Shown piece after piece: positions 1 through 8,337 of a stretch of DNA of 64,000 nt. This DNA is from DSVZ01 sp964568145 (GTDB lineage: Bacteria; Verrucomicrobiota; Verrucomicrobiia; Limisphaerales; J093). A program made the translations under genes and the position numbers. The first letter of the stretch is position 1; each line of letters opens with the position of its first letter. The notes under the pieces were generated by a model. That model had not been told where the DNA came from. It searched no databases and saw only the letters and a program-made list of their open reading frames with translations. The DNA is taken from assembly GCA_964568145.1 (NCBI GenBank), contig CAZMOZ010000001.1:248001-312000 (forward strand), read 5' to 3'.

Positions 1-166
1 CACGGCGGGCGGGCCCGAAGTGACCCAGGCGACCTTGCCTGGAGTCGTGCCCCGGGCAACCCGCCTGCGGGGATCGCGCCTTGCCGACCGCAGCCCCAAA
101 AGGCAGGGCTCGACGGAGTCTCGCCCCACGGCGTCAAGGCCGGACCGGCACAGAAGCGAGCTGCGC
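1..166 (+). repeat. MITE-like element, subfamily A, partial copy A1
   Basis: Right part of a dispersed non-coding element. The interior carries the block GGCTCGACGGAGTCTCGCC (108-126), shared with the copies near 27.5 and 52.4 kb. The right end (145-166) starts CCGGCACAGAAGCGAG, a variant of the family terminal repeat CCGGCACAAAGTGAG. The left end lies outside the window. The remaining bases before accA hold no gene. Confidence 0.6.
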
Positions 167-253
167 CCACCGCCGGTTCACTTCGCCTTGCCGGACGCCG
201 CCCGGCTGGTACGTTCTGCGGCGATGCATGGGGCGGCGGCGCCCCGTGGTGCC

Positions 254-1258
254 ATGAAAAACTACCTCGACTTCGAGAAGCCCATCATCGAGCTCCAGCG
301 CAAGCTGGACGAGTTGCGGCGCCACCCCGAGACGCACGACCTGGACATCAGCCTCGAGCAGGAGATTTCGCAGATCGAGCAGAAACTTGCCGAGACCCGC
401 CGCGAAATCTTCGAAAACCTCACGGCCTGGCAGCGGGTCCAGCTTGCCCGACATCCCCGCCGCCCGTACACGCTGGACTACCTGCGCACCACGTTCAAAG
501 GCTTCGAGGAGCTGCACGGCGACCGCGCGTTTTCCGACGACCACGCCATTGTCGGCGGCTTCGCCCACCTGGAGGGTGAGAAGGTCCTGGTCATCGGCAC
601 CCAAAAGGGCCGCGACACCAAGGAAAACATCCTGCGCAACTTCGGTTCCGCCCACCCTGAGGGCTATCGCAAGGCGCTGCGGTTGATGCGCCTGGCCAAC
701 AAGTTCGGTCTGCCGATCATCACGCTCATTGACACCGCGGGCGCGTATCCGGGCGTCGGCGCCGAGGAACGCCACATCGCCGAGGCCATCGCCGTGAACC
801 TCCGCGAGATGACGCTTTTCGAGGTGCCGATCATCGCGGCCGTCATTGGCGAAGGCGGGTCGGGCGGCGCGCTGGGCATTGGCGTCGCGGACCGGGTGCT
901 CATCCTCGAAAACGCCTACTACTCGGTCATCAGCCCGGAGGGCTGCGCGGCCATTTTGTGGAAGGACCGCACGGCCGCGCCCAGGGCCGCGGAGGCGCTG
1001 CGCATCACCGCCAAGGACCTGCTGGCCCTGGGCTTGGTGGACGAAATCGTCCCCGAACCGCTCGGCGGCGCCCACAACGACCTTCAGACCACCGCCGACA
1101 CCTTGAAGCTCTACCTGCTGCGGCACCTGCACGAGGTCGCCAGTTGGTCTGTCGAGGAGCGCCTGCAACGCCGCTACGCCAAGTACCGCGCGATGGGACC
1201 TGTGGTTGAAAACCGCCCGCCCGACGCCCCGGTGGTGCCCACGCCGGTCAGCCCGTGA
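254..1258 (+). CDS. accA: Acetyl-CoA carboxylase, carboxyltransferase subunit alpha
   Basis: AccA with AccD transfers carboxyl from carboxybiotin-BCCP to acetyl-CoA, giving malonyl-CoA for fatty-acid synthesis in the cytoplasm. The 334 residues from this ATG begin MKNYLDFEKPI and match the usual family length of about 320. The crotonase-like core is intact, including DTAGAYPG, GEGGSGGAL and SPEGCAAILWKD. The frame is open far upstream, but that part lies over repeat A1 and has no family similarity, so the start at 254 is preferred. accD is not in the window. The manA-like gene follows 52 bp downstream on the same strand, so co-transcription is possible but functionally unrelated. Confidence 0.95.
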   Translation: MKNYLDFEKPIIELQRKLDELRRHPETHDLDISLEQEISQIEQKLAETRREIFENLTAWQRVQLARHPRRPYTLDYLRTTFKGFEELHGDRAFSDDHAIVGGFAHLEGEKVLVIGTQKGRDTKENILRNFGSAHPEGYRKALRLMRLANKFGLPIITLIDTAGAYPGVGAEERHIAEAIAVNLREMTLFEVPIIAAVIGEGGSGGALGIGVADRVLILENAYYSVISPEGCAAILWKDRTAAPRAAEALRITAKDLLALGLVDEIVPEPLGGAHNDLQTTADTLKLYLLRHLHEVASWSVEERLQRRYAKYRAMGPVVENRPPDAPVVPTPVSP

Positions 1259-1310
1259 GTCCGAACCGGCCCGCCCAGTTCCAGTCTGTCGCGCCCGCGT
1301 GGCTTCCGCC

Positions 1311-2291
1311 GTGACCTTGTACCCGCTGACCTTCCGGCCGCTGCTCAAGCCGCGGCTTTGGGGCGGCCGTGCCCTGGCGGACTTGTACGGCAAGCCGCTG
1401 CCTCCCGACGCGCCCATCGGCGAGTCCTGGGAAATCTCCGATCGCCCGGACGACGTGAGCGGCATCGCCAACGGACCGCTGGCCGGCCGGGACCTTCGCT
1501 GGCTCATGGAACATCACGCCCCCGAAGTCCTCGGCGCGGCGACGGCGCCCGACGGCCGTTTTCCGCTGCTGGTGAAGATTCTCGACGCTCGGGAGATTCT
1601 CTCGGTCCAAGTGCATCCGCCACCGCGTGTCGCGGCGCAACTGGGCGGCGAGCCCAAGACCGAACTCTGGTATGTCACTCGCGCCGCGTCCGGCGCCGAG
1701 TTGTTCGCCGGTCTCAAGGCCGGCGTCACCCGTTTGGAGTTCGAGCGGCAATTGCGCGCTGGCGGCGTGGCGGCGTGCCTCCACCAAGTGCCCGTGCGCG
1801 CCGGCGACGCGATGTTCCTGCCCAGCGGCCGGATTCACGCGCTGGGTGCCGACGTGGTGATCTTCGAAATCCAGCAGAACTCAGACACCACCTACCGTGT
1901 CTTCGACTGGAACCGCCGGGGACCGGACGGCCAGCCGCGCGAACTGCACATCGAACAGGCGCTCGCGTGCATTGACTTCGACGACTTCGAGCCCGGCCTC
2001 GTGACCGCGGAATGTCAGGAGGAAGGCCCGCGGCAAAGCCGGCGTCTGGCAGACCACCCGCTGTTCAAGGTGACCGAGCACCGGGCAACCGGAGGCTTGC
2101 GGGAAACTTGGTCCAGCAACCGCGCGACCATCCTCGGTGTGGTGTCGGGGGCGGTCCGGCTCGAGCATCCGGCCAGCGGCGAGATTGTGGAGTTGGGTCC
2201 AGGCCAGTTCGCGCTTGTGCCCGCGGCGGCCCAGCCGGTCGTCATCGCGGCAGGCGCGAATACCACGTATCTGACCGCCTGTCCGGGGTAG
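1311..2291 (+). CDS. manA: Type I mannose-6-phosphate isomerase (cupin)
   Basis: Interconverts fructose-6-phosphate and mannose-6-phosphate, supplying mannose for glycans. About 326 residues, like the short Bacillus-type ManA rather than the 390-residue E. coli type. Recognisable signatures are LWGGRALADLYGK, IGESWEIS, the zinc-site segment SVQVHP, KTELWYV and SGRIHALG, followed by EIQQNSDTTYRVFDW. The usual Asp pair after VHP is replaced by Pro-Pro. GTG at 1311 (VTLYPLTFRP) fits family N-termini; an in-frame GTG at 1299 is the alternative. Confidence 0.9.
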   Translation: MTLYPLTFRPLLKPRLWGGRALADLYGKPLPPDAPIGESWEISDRPDDVSGIANGPLAGRDLRWLMEHHAPEVLGAATAPDGRFPLLVKILDAREILSVQVHPPPRVAAQLGGEPKTELWYVTRAASGAELFAGLKAGVTRLEFERQLRAGGVAACLHQVPVRAGDAMFLPSGRIHALGADVVIFEIQQNSDTTYRVFDWNRRGPDGQPRELHIEQALACIDFDDFEPGLVTAECQEEGPRQSRRLADHPLFKVTEHRATGGLRETWSSNRATILGVVSGAVRLEHPASGEIVELGPGQFALVPAAAQPVVIAAGANTTYLTACPG

Positions 2292-2338
2292 CGGTCTCCC
2301 GCGGGGTGAATGCCCGCACGCCGAAAAGACCGCCCGGC

Positions 2339-3379
2339 TCAGAACGAGGTGCGCAGGCCAACCACCGCCTCGAACGCGCCACTGAACTCGATCGTGGCTT
2401 CCTTGCCACCGCCGCTGACTTCCACGTCACCGAGGAACAAGTACTGGCCGCCGACGAAGATCTGGAGGAAATCCGTCACGGCATAGGACAGCGCGAGCTG
2501 CGCGTAGCCGCCCACCTCAAAGCTTGTCGCCGATTCCTCGCCAGTCCGGGTGAGGGCGGTGTCCGGAATGCCCGGCACGCTGGCGGTCTCCTCGAACTCG
2601 AAATCGGTGAACGCCGCCAGGGCGGCCACACCGGCGCCCAGGTTGAGTTGGAGGCGGTGGGTCAGCGGGATTTCCAGAAACGGCCCGGCCTTGATGCCCA
2701 CCAGCAGCGCGTCAATCGTGGTTTCCACCTCCGAAGTCGCGGAAGTGCTGTCCAGCCGGGAGGCGGAAGGATTCAGGTCAATCAGCGGGCCGGGACCCTG
2801 GAACGTGCCGGTGTACGGCGCGTTGGGCGGGACGATGCCGTTGAGGCGGAAGCTGTCCGTGTGAACGCTGACCATGCCGGTGAAGCGGTCGCTGGTTTCC
2901 AGCTTGGGGTTCAGCGAGGAAACGCCGGCCTCGATGCCCCACACCGCGCGGCGCTTGCCGAGGTTGAACCGCCCCAGTTCGCGCCCGTAAAGCACCTCGA
3001 ACCCGGCCTCCACGTTCTCTCCGGACTCGGATGTGAGTCCATCGCTGGGCAGGCTGGTCACGGTGTGCATTTCCAGGCTGTCGCCCACCACCTGCGTCTC
3101 GGACAGGTAGCTCCAGTACCAGGTCTGGCCGTCCGTGCCGCCGTTGATGTCCGGACGCACGAAGCCGTCGTGGTAATCCGGCCCGGCCGGCTGGGGCACG
3201 GCCAGGTGGCGCACCTGGGCGGAGATGCCGAAGGAAAACCGGGCGGCCACGCTCAGGCGGTTGCGGTCCTGGATGAGGTCATCTTGGAACGGCGCCGGGG
3301 CTTCTGCGGCCAGGGCGCCGGCGGCGCCGGCCAGGCAGAGCAGGGCGGGGGTTGATCGGAGCGGCCAGTGGACTTTCAT
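2339..3379 (-). CDS. Secreted beta-barrel outer-membrane protein, unknown substrate
   Basis: 346 residues with a clear signal peptide (MKVHWPLRSTPALLCLAGAA, cleavage near ALAAEA). The mature part alternates short amphipathic strands and turns and ends in a terminal Phe (VGLRTSF), which is characteristic of outer-membrane barrels. No substrate can be assigned from sequence. It lies 27 bp downstream of the Ig-domain protein on the same strand, so the two are probably co-transcribed as a surface-protein pair. Porin-like or OmpA-barrel-like families are the alternatives. Confidence 0.7.
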   Translation of the reverse strand: MKVHWPLRSTPALLCLAGAAGALAAEAPAPFQDDLIQDRNRLSVAARFSFGISAQVRHLAVPQPAGPDYHDGFVRPDINGGTDGQTWYWSYLSETQVVGDSLEMHTVTSLPSDGLTSESGENVEAGFEVLYGRELGRFNLGKRRAVWGIEAGVSSLNPKLETSDRFTGMVSVHTDSFRLNGIVPPNAPYTGTFQGPGPLIDLNPSASRLDSTSATSEVETTIDALLVGIKAGPFLEIPLTHRLQLNLGAGVAALAAFTDFEFEETASVPGIPDTALTRTGEESATSFEVGGYAQLALSYAVTDFLQIFVGGQYLFLGDVEVSGGGKEATIEFSGAFEAVVGLRTSF

Positions 3380-3406
3380 GGGCGCAAGGCGGAGGGTGAA
3401 CGGGCG

Positions 3407-5029
3407 TCAGGGCATCAACATGCCGCGGTAAAACCGGCTGGTCTGGTTGGTGGGCGCGCTTTGCGTCTTCGGCGGTCCGCGGTCCACCCATTGCACGCGG
3501 CTGCCGGTGCCGAGGATGCCCGGCACGGCGGTCTGCCACGCCTGCGAGTTGAGGTCATTCACATACTGGATGAAGTACTCGCGGCCCTCCAGGGTCTGAA
3601 AGTCCAGAATGAACACGCCGTTGGTGAACCGCGCCGTGGTGATCGCAAACACCTGTCCGCCCGAGGCCACATAAAGGCGGGTGGGCACGATCCGCGGCTC
3701 ATACTCCGGCGTGGGCAGCGTGCGGCGGTCCGGCACGTAGTACTCCGCGATCAACTCCGCGCTCCCGCCGGCCGGCAGCGGGCCGTAATGCACGAACGGC
3801 ACGCCGTTGGTGGAGCCGCTGGCGTTGTAAAGCTGGATGGGCTTGCCCAGCGAATCGTTGGTCAGGCCGCGCACCAGCACGTCCACGCCGTCCATCTTGA
3901 TCGCGCCGGCATTGATCAACGTGAGCCGCTGGAGAAACAGCCCCGACTGCGGGTCCGGCCGGGCGGGCAGCGGCCCGGCGGTAAACTGCGGCTGGACAAA
4001 ATCAAGCACCGGCAGCGGGGCGTTGGTGGCGTCCGTGGCGGCCAGCGGCACCGGCTGGCTGGCGAAGGCCAGACCCGCCAGGAACCAGTTGGCGTCGGGT
4101 ACCTGGAAGTACAGGTCCACCAGCCGGAAGGTCTGCGTCGGCATCGTCAGCCCCGGCGGAAGGTTGACCCGGAACCCCAGCCGGCCGTACGGGGCTTCGG
4201 ATTCATCCACGACGAACGTCGCCAGCGGCAACAACGCCCGGGCCGCATCGGTGAAGGCGGCGGCCGGCTCGAGCAACACTTCGGCATTGAACCGCACCGA
4301 AAAGCCCAGCGCGTTCTCGTTGCCTTGCGCGGCGAACTCGACCGGCACGCGCAGCGACGCCGCGTCCGGGAACTCGAGCGCGCTGGTGCGCAACTGCCGC
4401 AGCGTGTTGGGCTTCACCGTCACCGTGGCCACGCGGCTGGTGGCGGCGCCCAGGCTGTTGGTCACCACCACCTGGTAGGCGCCGGCGTTGGTGAGCGCCA
4501 CGGGCGCGAACAGGATCGAAGGCCCAAATACGTTGGTCAGGTAAATCCCGTCCTTGTACCAGAAATAGTACAACGGCGTCGCCCCGTTGACGGTCACGCC
4601 CACGGCGGCGAACGCGCCTTCCACCACGGTCTGGTCCTCCAGGTCCACGAGAATGCGCGCCACGTTCGGCAGGGCGGTAAGCTGCATGGGCTGGCTGGTG
4701 GCCGTGCCCACCGCATTGCTTACCACCACCTGGTACACACCCACGTCGTTGGTCGTCACTGCGGTGATGGTGATCGAGGCGTTGGTCAGCGTGACCAGAT
4801 TGGTGCCGTCCTTGGACCACAAATAGCTTAGCGGCGCGGTCCCGGTGGCGGTCACGCCGAGCGTCACCCGGTCGCCTTCATAGGCGGACAGGTCGCCGGT
4901 CTGGCTGGTGATGACCGGCGGCGTCGGTTCGGACGCCCGCCCGACGGCGAGCAAGGCCAGGGCGCAAAGGAGTGCCGGCCACGCGAAGAACCCGCGGCGA
5001 CGGGCGGCGACAACGCATTGTGAACTCAT
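3407..5029 (-). CDS. Secreted protein with two Ig-like domains and a cohesin-like domain
   Basis: 540 residues from the ATG at 5029 (MSSQCVVAARRRGFFAW), chosen because it places a basic N-region directly before the signal helix PALLCALALLAVG. Two tandem Ig-like domains follow (about residues 35-215), each with the repeated patterns YLWSKDG or YFWYKDG and GVYQVVVSN or GAYQVVVTN. The next region, with RVPVEFAAQGNENALGFSV, resembles a cohesin or carbohydrate-binding fold; that is inference. The C-terminal part looks like a CARDB/DUF11-type repeat plus a short beta module ending in FYRGMLMP. Likely an outer-surface or secreted binding protein, first gene of a pair with the barrel downstream. Confidence 0.75.
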   Translation of the reverse strand: MSSQCVVAARRRGFFAWPALLCALALLAVGRASEPTPPVITSQTGDLSAYEGDRVTLGVTATGTAPLSYLWSKDGTNLVTLTNASITITAVTTNDVGVYQVVVSNAVGTATSQPMQLTALPNVARILVDLEDQTVVEGAFAAVGVTVNGATPLYYFWYKDGIYLTNVFGPSILFAPVALTNAGAYQVVVTNSLGAATSRVATVTVKPNTLRQLRTSALEFPDAASLRVPVEFAAQGNENALGFSVRFNAEVLLEPAAAFTDAARALLPLATFVVDESEAPYGRLGFRVNLPPGLTMPTQTFRLVDLYFQVPDANWFLAGLAFASQPVPLAATDATNAPLPVLDFVQPQFTAGPLPARPDPQSGLFLQRLTLINAGAIKMDGVDVLVRGLTNDSLGKPIQLYNASGSTNGVPFVHYGPLPAGGSAELIAEYYVPDRRTLPTPEYEPRIVPTRLYVASGGQVFAITTARFTNGVFILDFQTLEGREYFIQYVNDLNSQAWQTAVPGILGTGSRVQWVDRGPPKTQSAPTNQTSRFYRGMLMP

Positions 5030-5342
5030 GGTGTGACTGGCCGTTGGACACCAGCCCGCCGCCCGGAACGGGCGGGTCAGGCTGGCGCGGACACGGTGCA
5101 AACGCGGGTCCGTTCTTGCGGGAGCAACGGGGGAAAGTCAAAGCAAAGTTGCCCGCCAGCGCCAGGCGGGACGCAGCTCAGGTTCGTGGTTCGTGGTTCG
5201 TGGTCATGGGCTTCCGGCTTTGGCCATCGGATTTCGGATTTCAGACCGCCTCGGCCACGCGGGTTGCCAATCCAGGCCGCCTCCGGCATAGTCTGTCGCG
5301 CTGCCGGGCCACGCCCGGCCTCCAACCCCGGCTGACGTCTCG
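5030..5342. other. Intergenic region between divergent genes
   Basis: 313 bp separate the divergent Ig-protein and kup starts. It contains three head-to-tail copies of TTCGTGG (about 5183-5203) and a stretch rich in GGATTTCGGATTTCAGA. No RNA gene, riboswitch or convincing promoter was recognised; promoters for both genes must lie here. Confidence 0.4.
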
Positions 5343-7226
5343 ATGAGCGACAACGCAGAACCCGGCCCACAGCGACGCTGGCTGACGCTGGGAGCGCTGG
5401 GCGTGGTTTTTGGCGACATCGGCACCAGCCCGTTGTACGCGCTGCGCGAGTGTTTTGCCGGGGAAACGGGCTCGGCGGTGAATCCGGCCAGCGTGCTCGG
5501 GGTTCTCTCGCTGATCTTCTGGGCGCTCATCACCATCATTTCCGTCAAGTACCTGGTCTTCATCTGCCGGGCGGACAACAAGGGGGAGGGTGGGCCCTTG
5601 TCGCTGCTGGCCCTGGCTTTCCCGGAACGAGCCCGGCGCGGTCGCGTGGCGCTGGCGTTCACCGGCCTGGGCGTGTCCGGCGCCGCGCTGATGTACGGCG
5701 ACGGCATGATCACGCCGCCCATCACCGTGCTGGGCGCCATGGAAGGGTTGAAGCTCGCCACCCCGGAACTGACCCGGTTTGTGGTGCCGTTGTCCATGCT
5801 GGTCCTGGTGGGTCTGTTCTCGGTGCAACGGGTGGGCACCGGCGGCGTGGGGCGCGTGTTCGGGCCGGTGATGCTGCTGTGGTTCGCCTCGATTGCGGCG
5901 CTGGGGGCGGCGGAGGTGGCACGGCATCCCGGGGTGCTGCGGGCCATGAACCCCGTGCATGCGGTCAACTTCCTGCTCCACGGCGGTTGGGACGCGTTCA
6001 AGGTGCTGGGCGCGGTGTTCCTGGTGCTCACCGGCGGGGAGGCGCTTTACGCGGACATGGGCCATTTCGGCCTGCGGCCCATCCGCCGGGGGTGGTTTTG
6101 CATCGTGCTGCCGGCCTTGTTCCTGAACTACCTCGGTCAAGGCGCCCTCCTGCTGCGCGAACCAGCGGCGGCGGCCAATCCCTTCTACAGCCTCGCCCCG
6201 AACTGGGCGTTGTGGCCGTTGCTGGGCCTGGCCACGGCGGCGGCCGTCATCGCCTCGCAAGCCCTGATCTCGGGCGTGTTCTCACTCACGATGCAGGCGG
6301 TGCAACTCGGCTACCTGCCGCGCGTGGAGATCCGCCACACCTCGCACACCGAGCGCGGCCAGATTTACGTGCCGGCGGCCAACTGGCTGCTGCTGCTGGC
6401 CTGCCTGGGGCTGGTGGCCGGCTTCCGGAGTTCCAGCCGGCTGGCGGGCGCTTACGGTGTCGCGGTCATCCTGACGATGCTGGTCACCACGCTGCTGTTC
6501 TACTTTGCGGCGCGCCGGCTCTGGAACTGGTCCAACCGCAAGGCACTGGGCCTGTGCGCCGTGTTCTGCCTCCTGCAACTGCCCTTCTTGGGCGCGAACC
6601 TGCTCAAGCTCCCGGAAGGCGGCTGGTTCCCGCTGGTCATCGGCGGCCTGCTCTTCGGCGTCATGCGCACCTGGAACTGGGGCCGCCGCCGGCTCCGCGA
6701 CCGCCTCCAGGCCAGCATGCTGCCGTTCGACATGTTTCTGGCGGACGTCGAGGAGCGCAAGCCGCACCGGGTAGGCGGTACGGCGGTGTTCATGGCCGGC
6801 AGCCCCACCGGCACTCCGCTGGCCCTGCTGCACAACCTCAAGCACAACCGCGTCCTGCACGAACGCGTCGTGCTCCTGACCATCAAGATCGAGGAGGAGC
6901 CGCGCGTGCCCGAGGCCGAGCGCCTCGAAATCATCCGCCACGGCCAGGGCTTTTACCGCGTGATCGCCCGCTACGGCTTCATGGAGGAGGCGGACATGAT
7001 CGAGATTCTGCGGCGGTGTACCGAGCAGAATCTCCAGCTCAGGCTCTCGGAAACGACGTTCTTCCTCAGCCGCGAGAGCATCGTGTGCCGCAGCGGGGTG
7101 AGCTGGTTTCGCGCCTGGCGCGACCGCTTGTTCGCCTTCCTGTCCCGCAACAACCAGAGCGCCATCGCCTTCTTCCACCTGCCCGCCAACCGGGTGGTCG
7201 AGCTGGGCATGCAGGTGGAAATCTGA
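5343..7226 (+). CDS. kup: Low-affinity K+ transport system protein Kup
   Basis: Inner-membrane K+:H+ symporter of the KUP/HAK/KT family, 627 residues, normal length. The family-defining N-terminus LGALGVVFGDIGTSPLYALRE is present from about residue 16, followed by the YGDGMITPPITVLGAMEG segment in the core. About twelve hydrophobic helices span roughly residues 15-440, and a cytoplasmic C-terminal domain (about 450-627) contains VFMAGSPTGTP and HNLKHNRVLHE, both typical of Kup. No Shine-Dalgarno is visible before the ATG. Confidence 0.96.
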   Translation: MSDNAEPGPQRRWLTLGALGVVFGDIGTSPLYALRECFAGETGSAVNPASVLGVLSLIFWALITIISVKYLVFICRADNKGEGGPLSLLALAFPERARRGRVALAFTGLGVSGAALMYGDGMITPPITVLGAMEGLKLATPELTRFVVPLSMLVLVGLFSVQRVGTGGVGRVFGPVMLLWFASIAALGAAEVARHPGVLRAMNPVHAVNFLLHGGWDAFKVLGAVFLVLTGGEALYADMGHFGLRPIRRGWFCIVLPALFLNYLGQGALLLREPAAAANPFYSLAPNWALWPLLGLATAAAVIASQALISGVFSLTMQAVQLGYLPRVEIRHTSHTERGQIYVPAANWLLLLACLGLVAGFRSSSRLAGAYGVAVILTMLVTTLLFYFAARRLWNWSNRKALGLCAVFCLLQLPFLGANLLKLPEGGWFPLVIGGLLFGVMRTWNWGRRRLRDRLQASMLPFDMFLADVEERKPHRVGGTAVFMAGSPTGTPLALLHNLKHNRVLHERVVLLTIKIEEEPRVPEAERLEIIRHGQGFYRVIARYGFMEEADMIEILRRCTEQNLQLRLSETTFFLSRESIVCRSGVSWFRAWRDRLFAFLSRNNQSAIAFFHLPANRVVELGMQVEI

Positions 7227-7305
7227 GCCTCGTGAAGCGGCCCGGGGGATCGTTCCGGGCGCGCTTTGAACTTGGGAAGCCGGACCGCGTGAACGCGCCG
7301 CGCGC

Positions 7306-8001
7306 TCAACGCTGTTCGCCGTGCCGGCGCTCGACCTGCGCGTTCAACCGCCGGAGCGCCAGGCGCACCTCTTCCAGTTCCGCCCGGAGCCGCTGGATTT
7401 CTTCCCGGAGCGGCGGGGCCGGATCGGGTCCTTCGCCGCGCCATTGCCGGACCAGGTTTTCCCGTTCCCGCGCCAGGCGCTCGGCGATTTCGTGCAGGCC
7501 GGCGGCGTGGAGGTTTTCGATGGCGGCTTGCAGATGCCGGAGACGTGGCGCGGCTTCGGGACGCTCAGGCGCGGGGCCGGGGCGTTCCGGCCGTCTTGCC
7601 GGCGGACGCTGGGCCGCCAGCTCGGCCATCTCGCGCTCGAGCTGGAGGATGCGGTCCTTGACGGCTGCGACGTCTTCGTTTCGGCCTTCGGCGCGCAAGC
7701 GCTCCAGCTTGGCCGCAAGTTCCGCCCGTTCCAGGCGCAGTTCGCGGAACCGCTCGCGCTGGGCCGGGCCGCGCTGTTTGCTTTCGGTGCGTGCGGCCAG
7801 TTCGCGGGCTTCCGCCATGAGCTGGCGGGCTTGGTCGTGCCGTCCTTCGGCCTTCAACGCGCGCGCCTTCTCTTCGAGGCGCTCCATCCGCTCGCGCACC
7901 TCGGGGGGCGGCGGCGGCGGCGCTTCGGGTTCGGCGGCGCGGAGGGTGAGCAGCGGGCCGCAGACGGCGGCCAGCAACGAACAAATGAGGATGTGTTTCA
8001 T
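7306..8001 (-). CDS. Periplasmic coiled-coil protein, unknown function
   Basis: 231 residues from the ATG at 8001 (MKHILICSLLAAVCGP), giving a canonical signal peptide cleaved near LRAAEP. The start seven codons upstream would add only MNLKVRI. After a proline stretch (PEAPPPPPPEVRERM) the protein is almost entirely charged heptads rich in Glu, Arg, Ala and Leu, predicting long coiled coil, with a Pro/Arg-rich break (RPPARRPERPGP) in the middle. Residue bias makes homology weak evidence here. Convergent with kup. Confidence 0.65.
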   Translation of the reverse strand: MKHILICSLLAAVCGPLLTLRAAEPEAPPPPPPEVRERMERLEEKARALKAEGRHDQARQLMAEARELAARTESKQRGPAQRERFRELRLERAELAAKLERLRAEGRNEDVAAVKDRILQLEREMAELAAQRPPARRPERPGPAPERPEAAPRLRHLQAAIENLHAAGLHEIAERLARERENLVRQWRGEGPDPAPPLREEIQRLRAELEEVRLALRRLNAQVERRHGEQR

Positions 8002-8337
8002 GATGCGGACTTTCAGGTTCAAAGTTATTTCGGCCCGTTGGCCGGCAAAGTCAAATCCGCGTCTGCAAAGCGGAAGGGAATTCCCAAACCCGAAATCCGA
8101 AGTCCGAGGACGCCAAACACCCGCCGTGGCGTTGCGCGCCGGCTTGTGGGCAACGGCTGAACGTGATACTTATAGTTGTGTTCATGCTCCCCAAACGAGC
8201 CCGAGACTGTCATGCGACGGGTGGCCGGCGGTGGTCGAGGTCCGGCCACGCGCCGGCTGACCCGATGGCGGCCGGGCGGGGGGGCGCCGATTACGCAGTC
8301 TGGGCTGACCAGCGCCCGGCGGGACGCTGACTAGCCG
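8002..8337. other. Intergenic region between divergent genes
   Basis: 336 bp between the coiled-coil protein start and the kinase fusion start. It includes AAACCCGAAATCCGAAGTCCG (in part a recurring spacer motif, about 8086-8106) and an AT-richer patch, GTGATACTTATAGTTGTG, near 8163-8180 that could hold a -10 element; no well-spaced -35 partner was found. Confidence 0.35.

Noticed and set aside
8144..8176. Promoter TTGTGG ... TATAGT before the fusion
   Set aside because: The gap is about 21 bases, too long for a sigma-70-type promoter, and the alternative -10 is weak; recorded only as AT-rich.
5450..8260. 936-codon frame across kup and the coiled-coil gene
   Set aside because: Runs out of phase with two recognised genes and has no domain.
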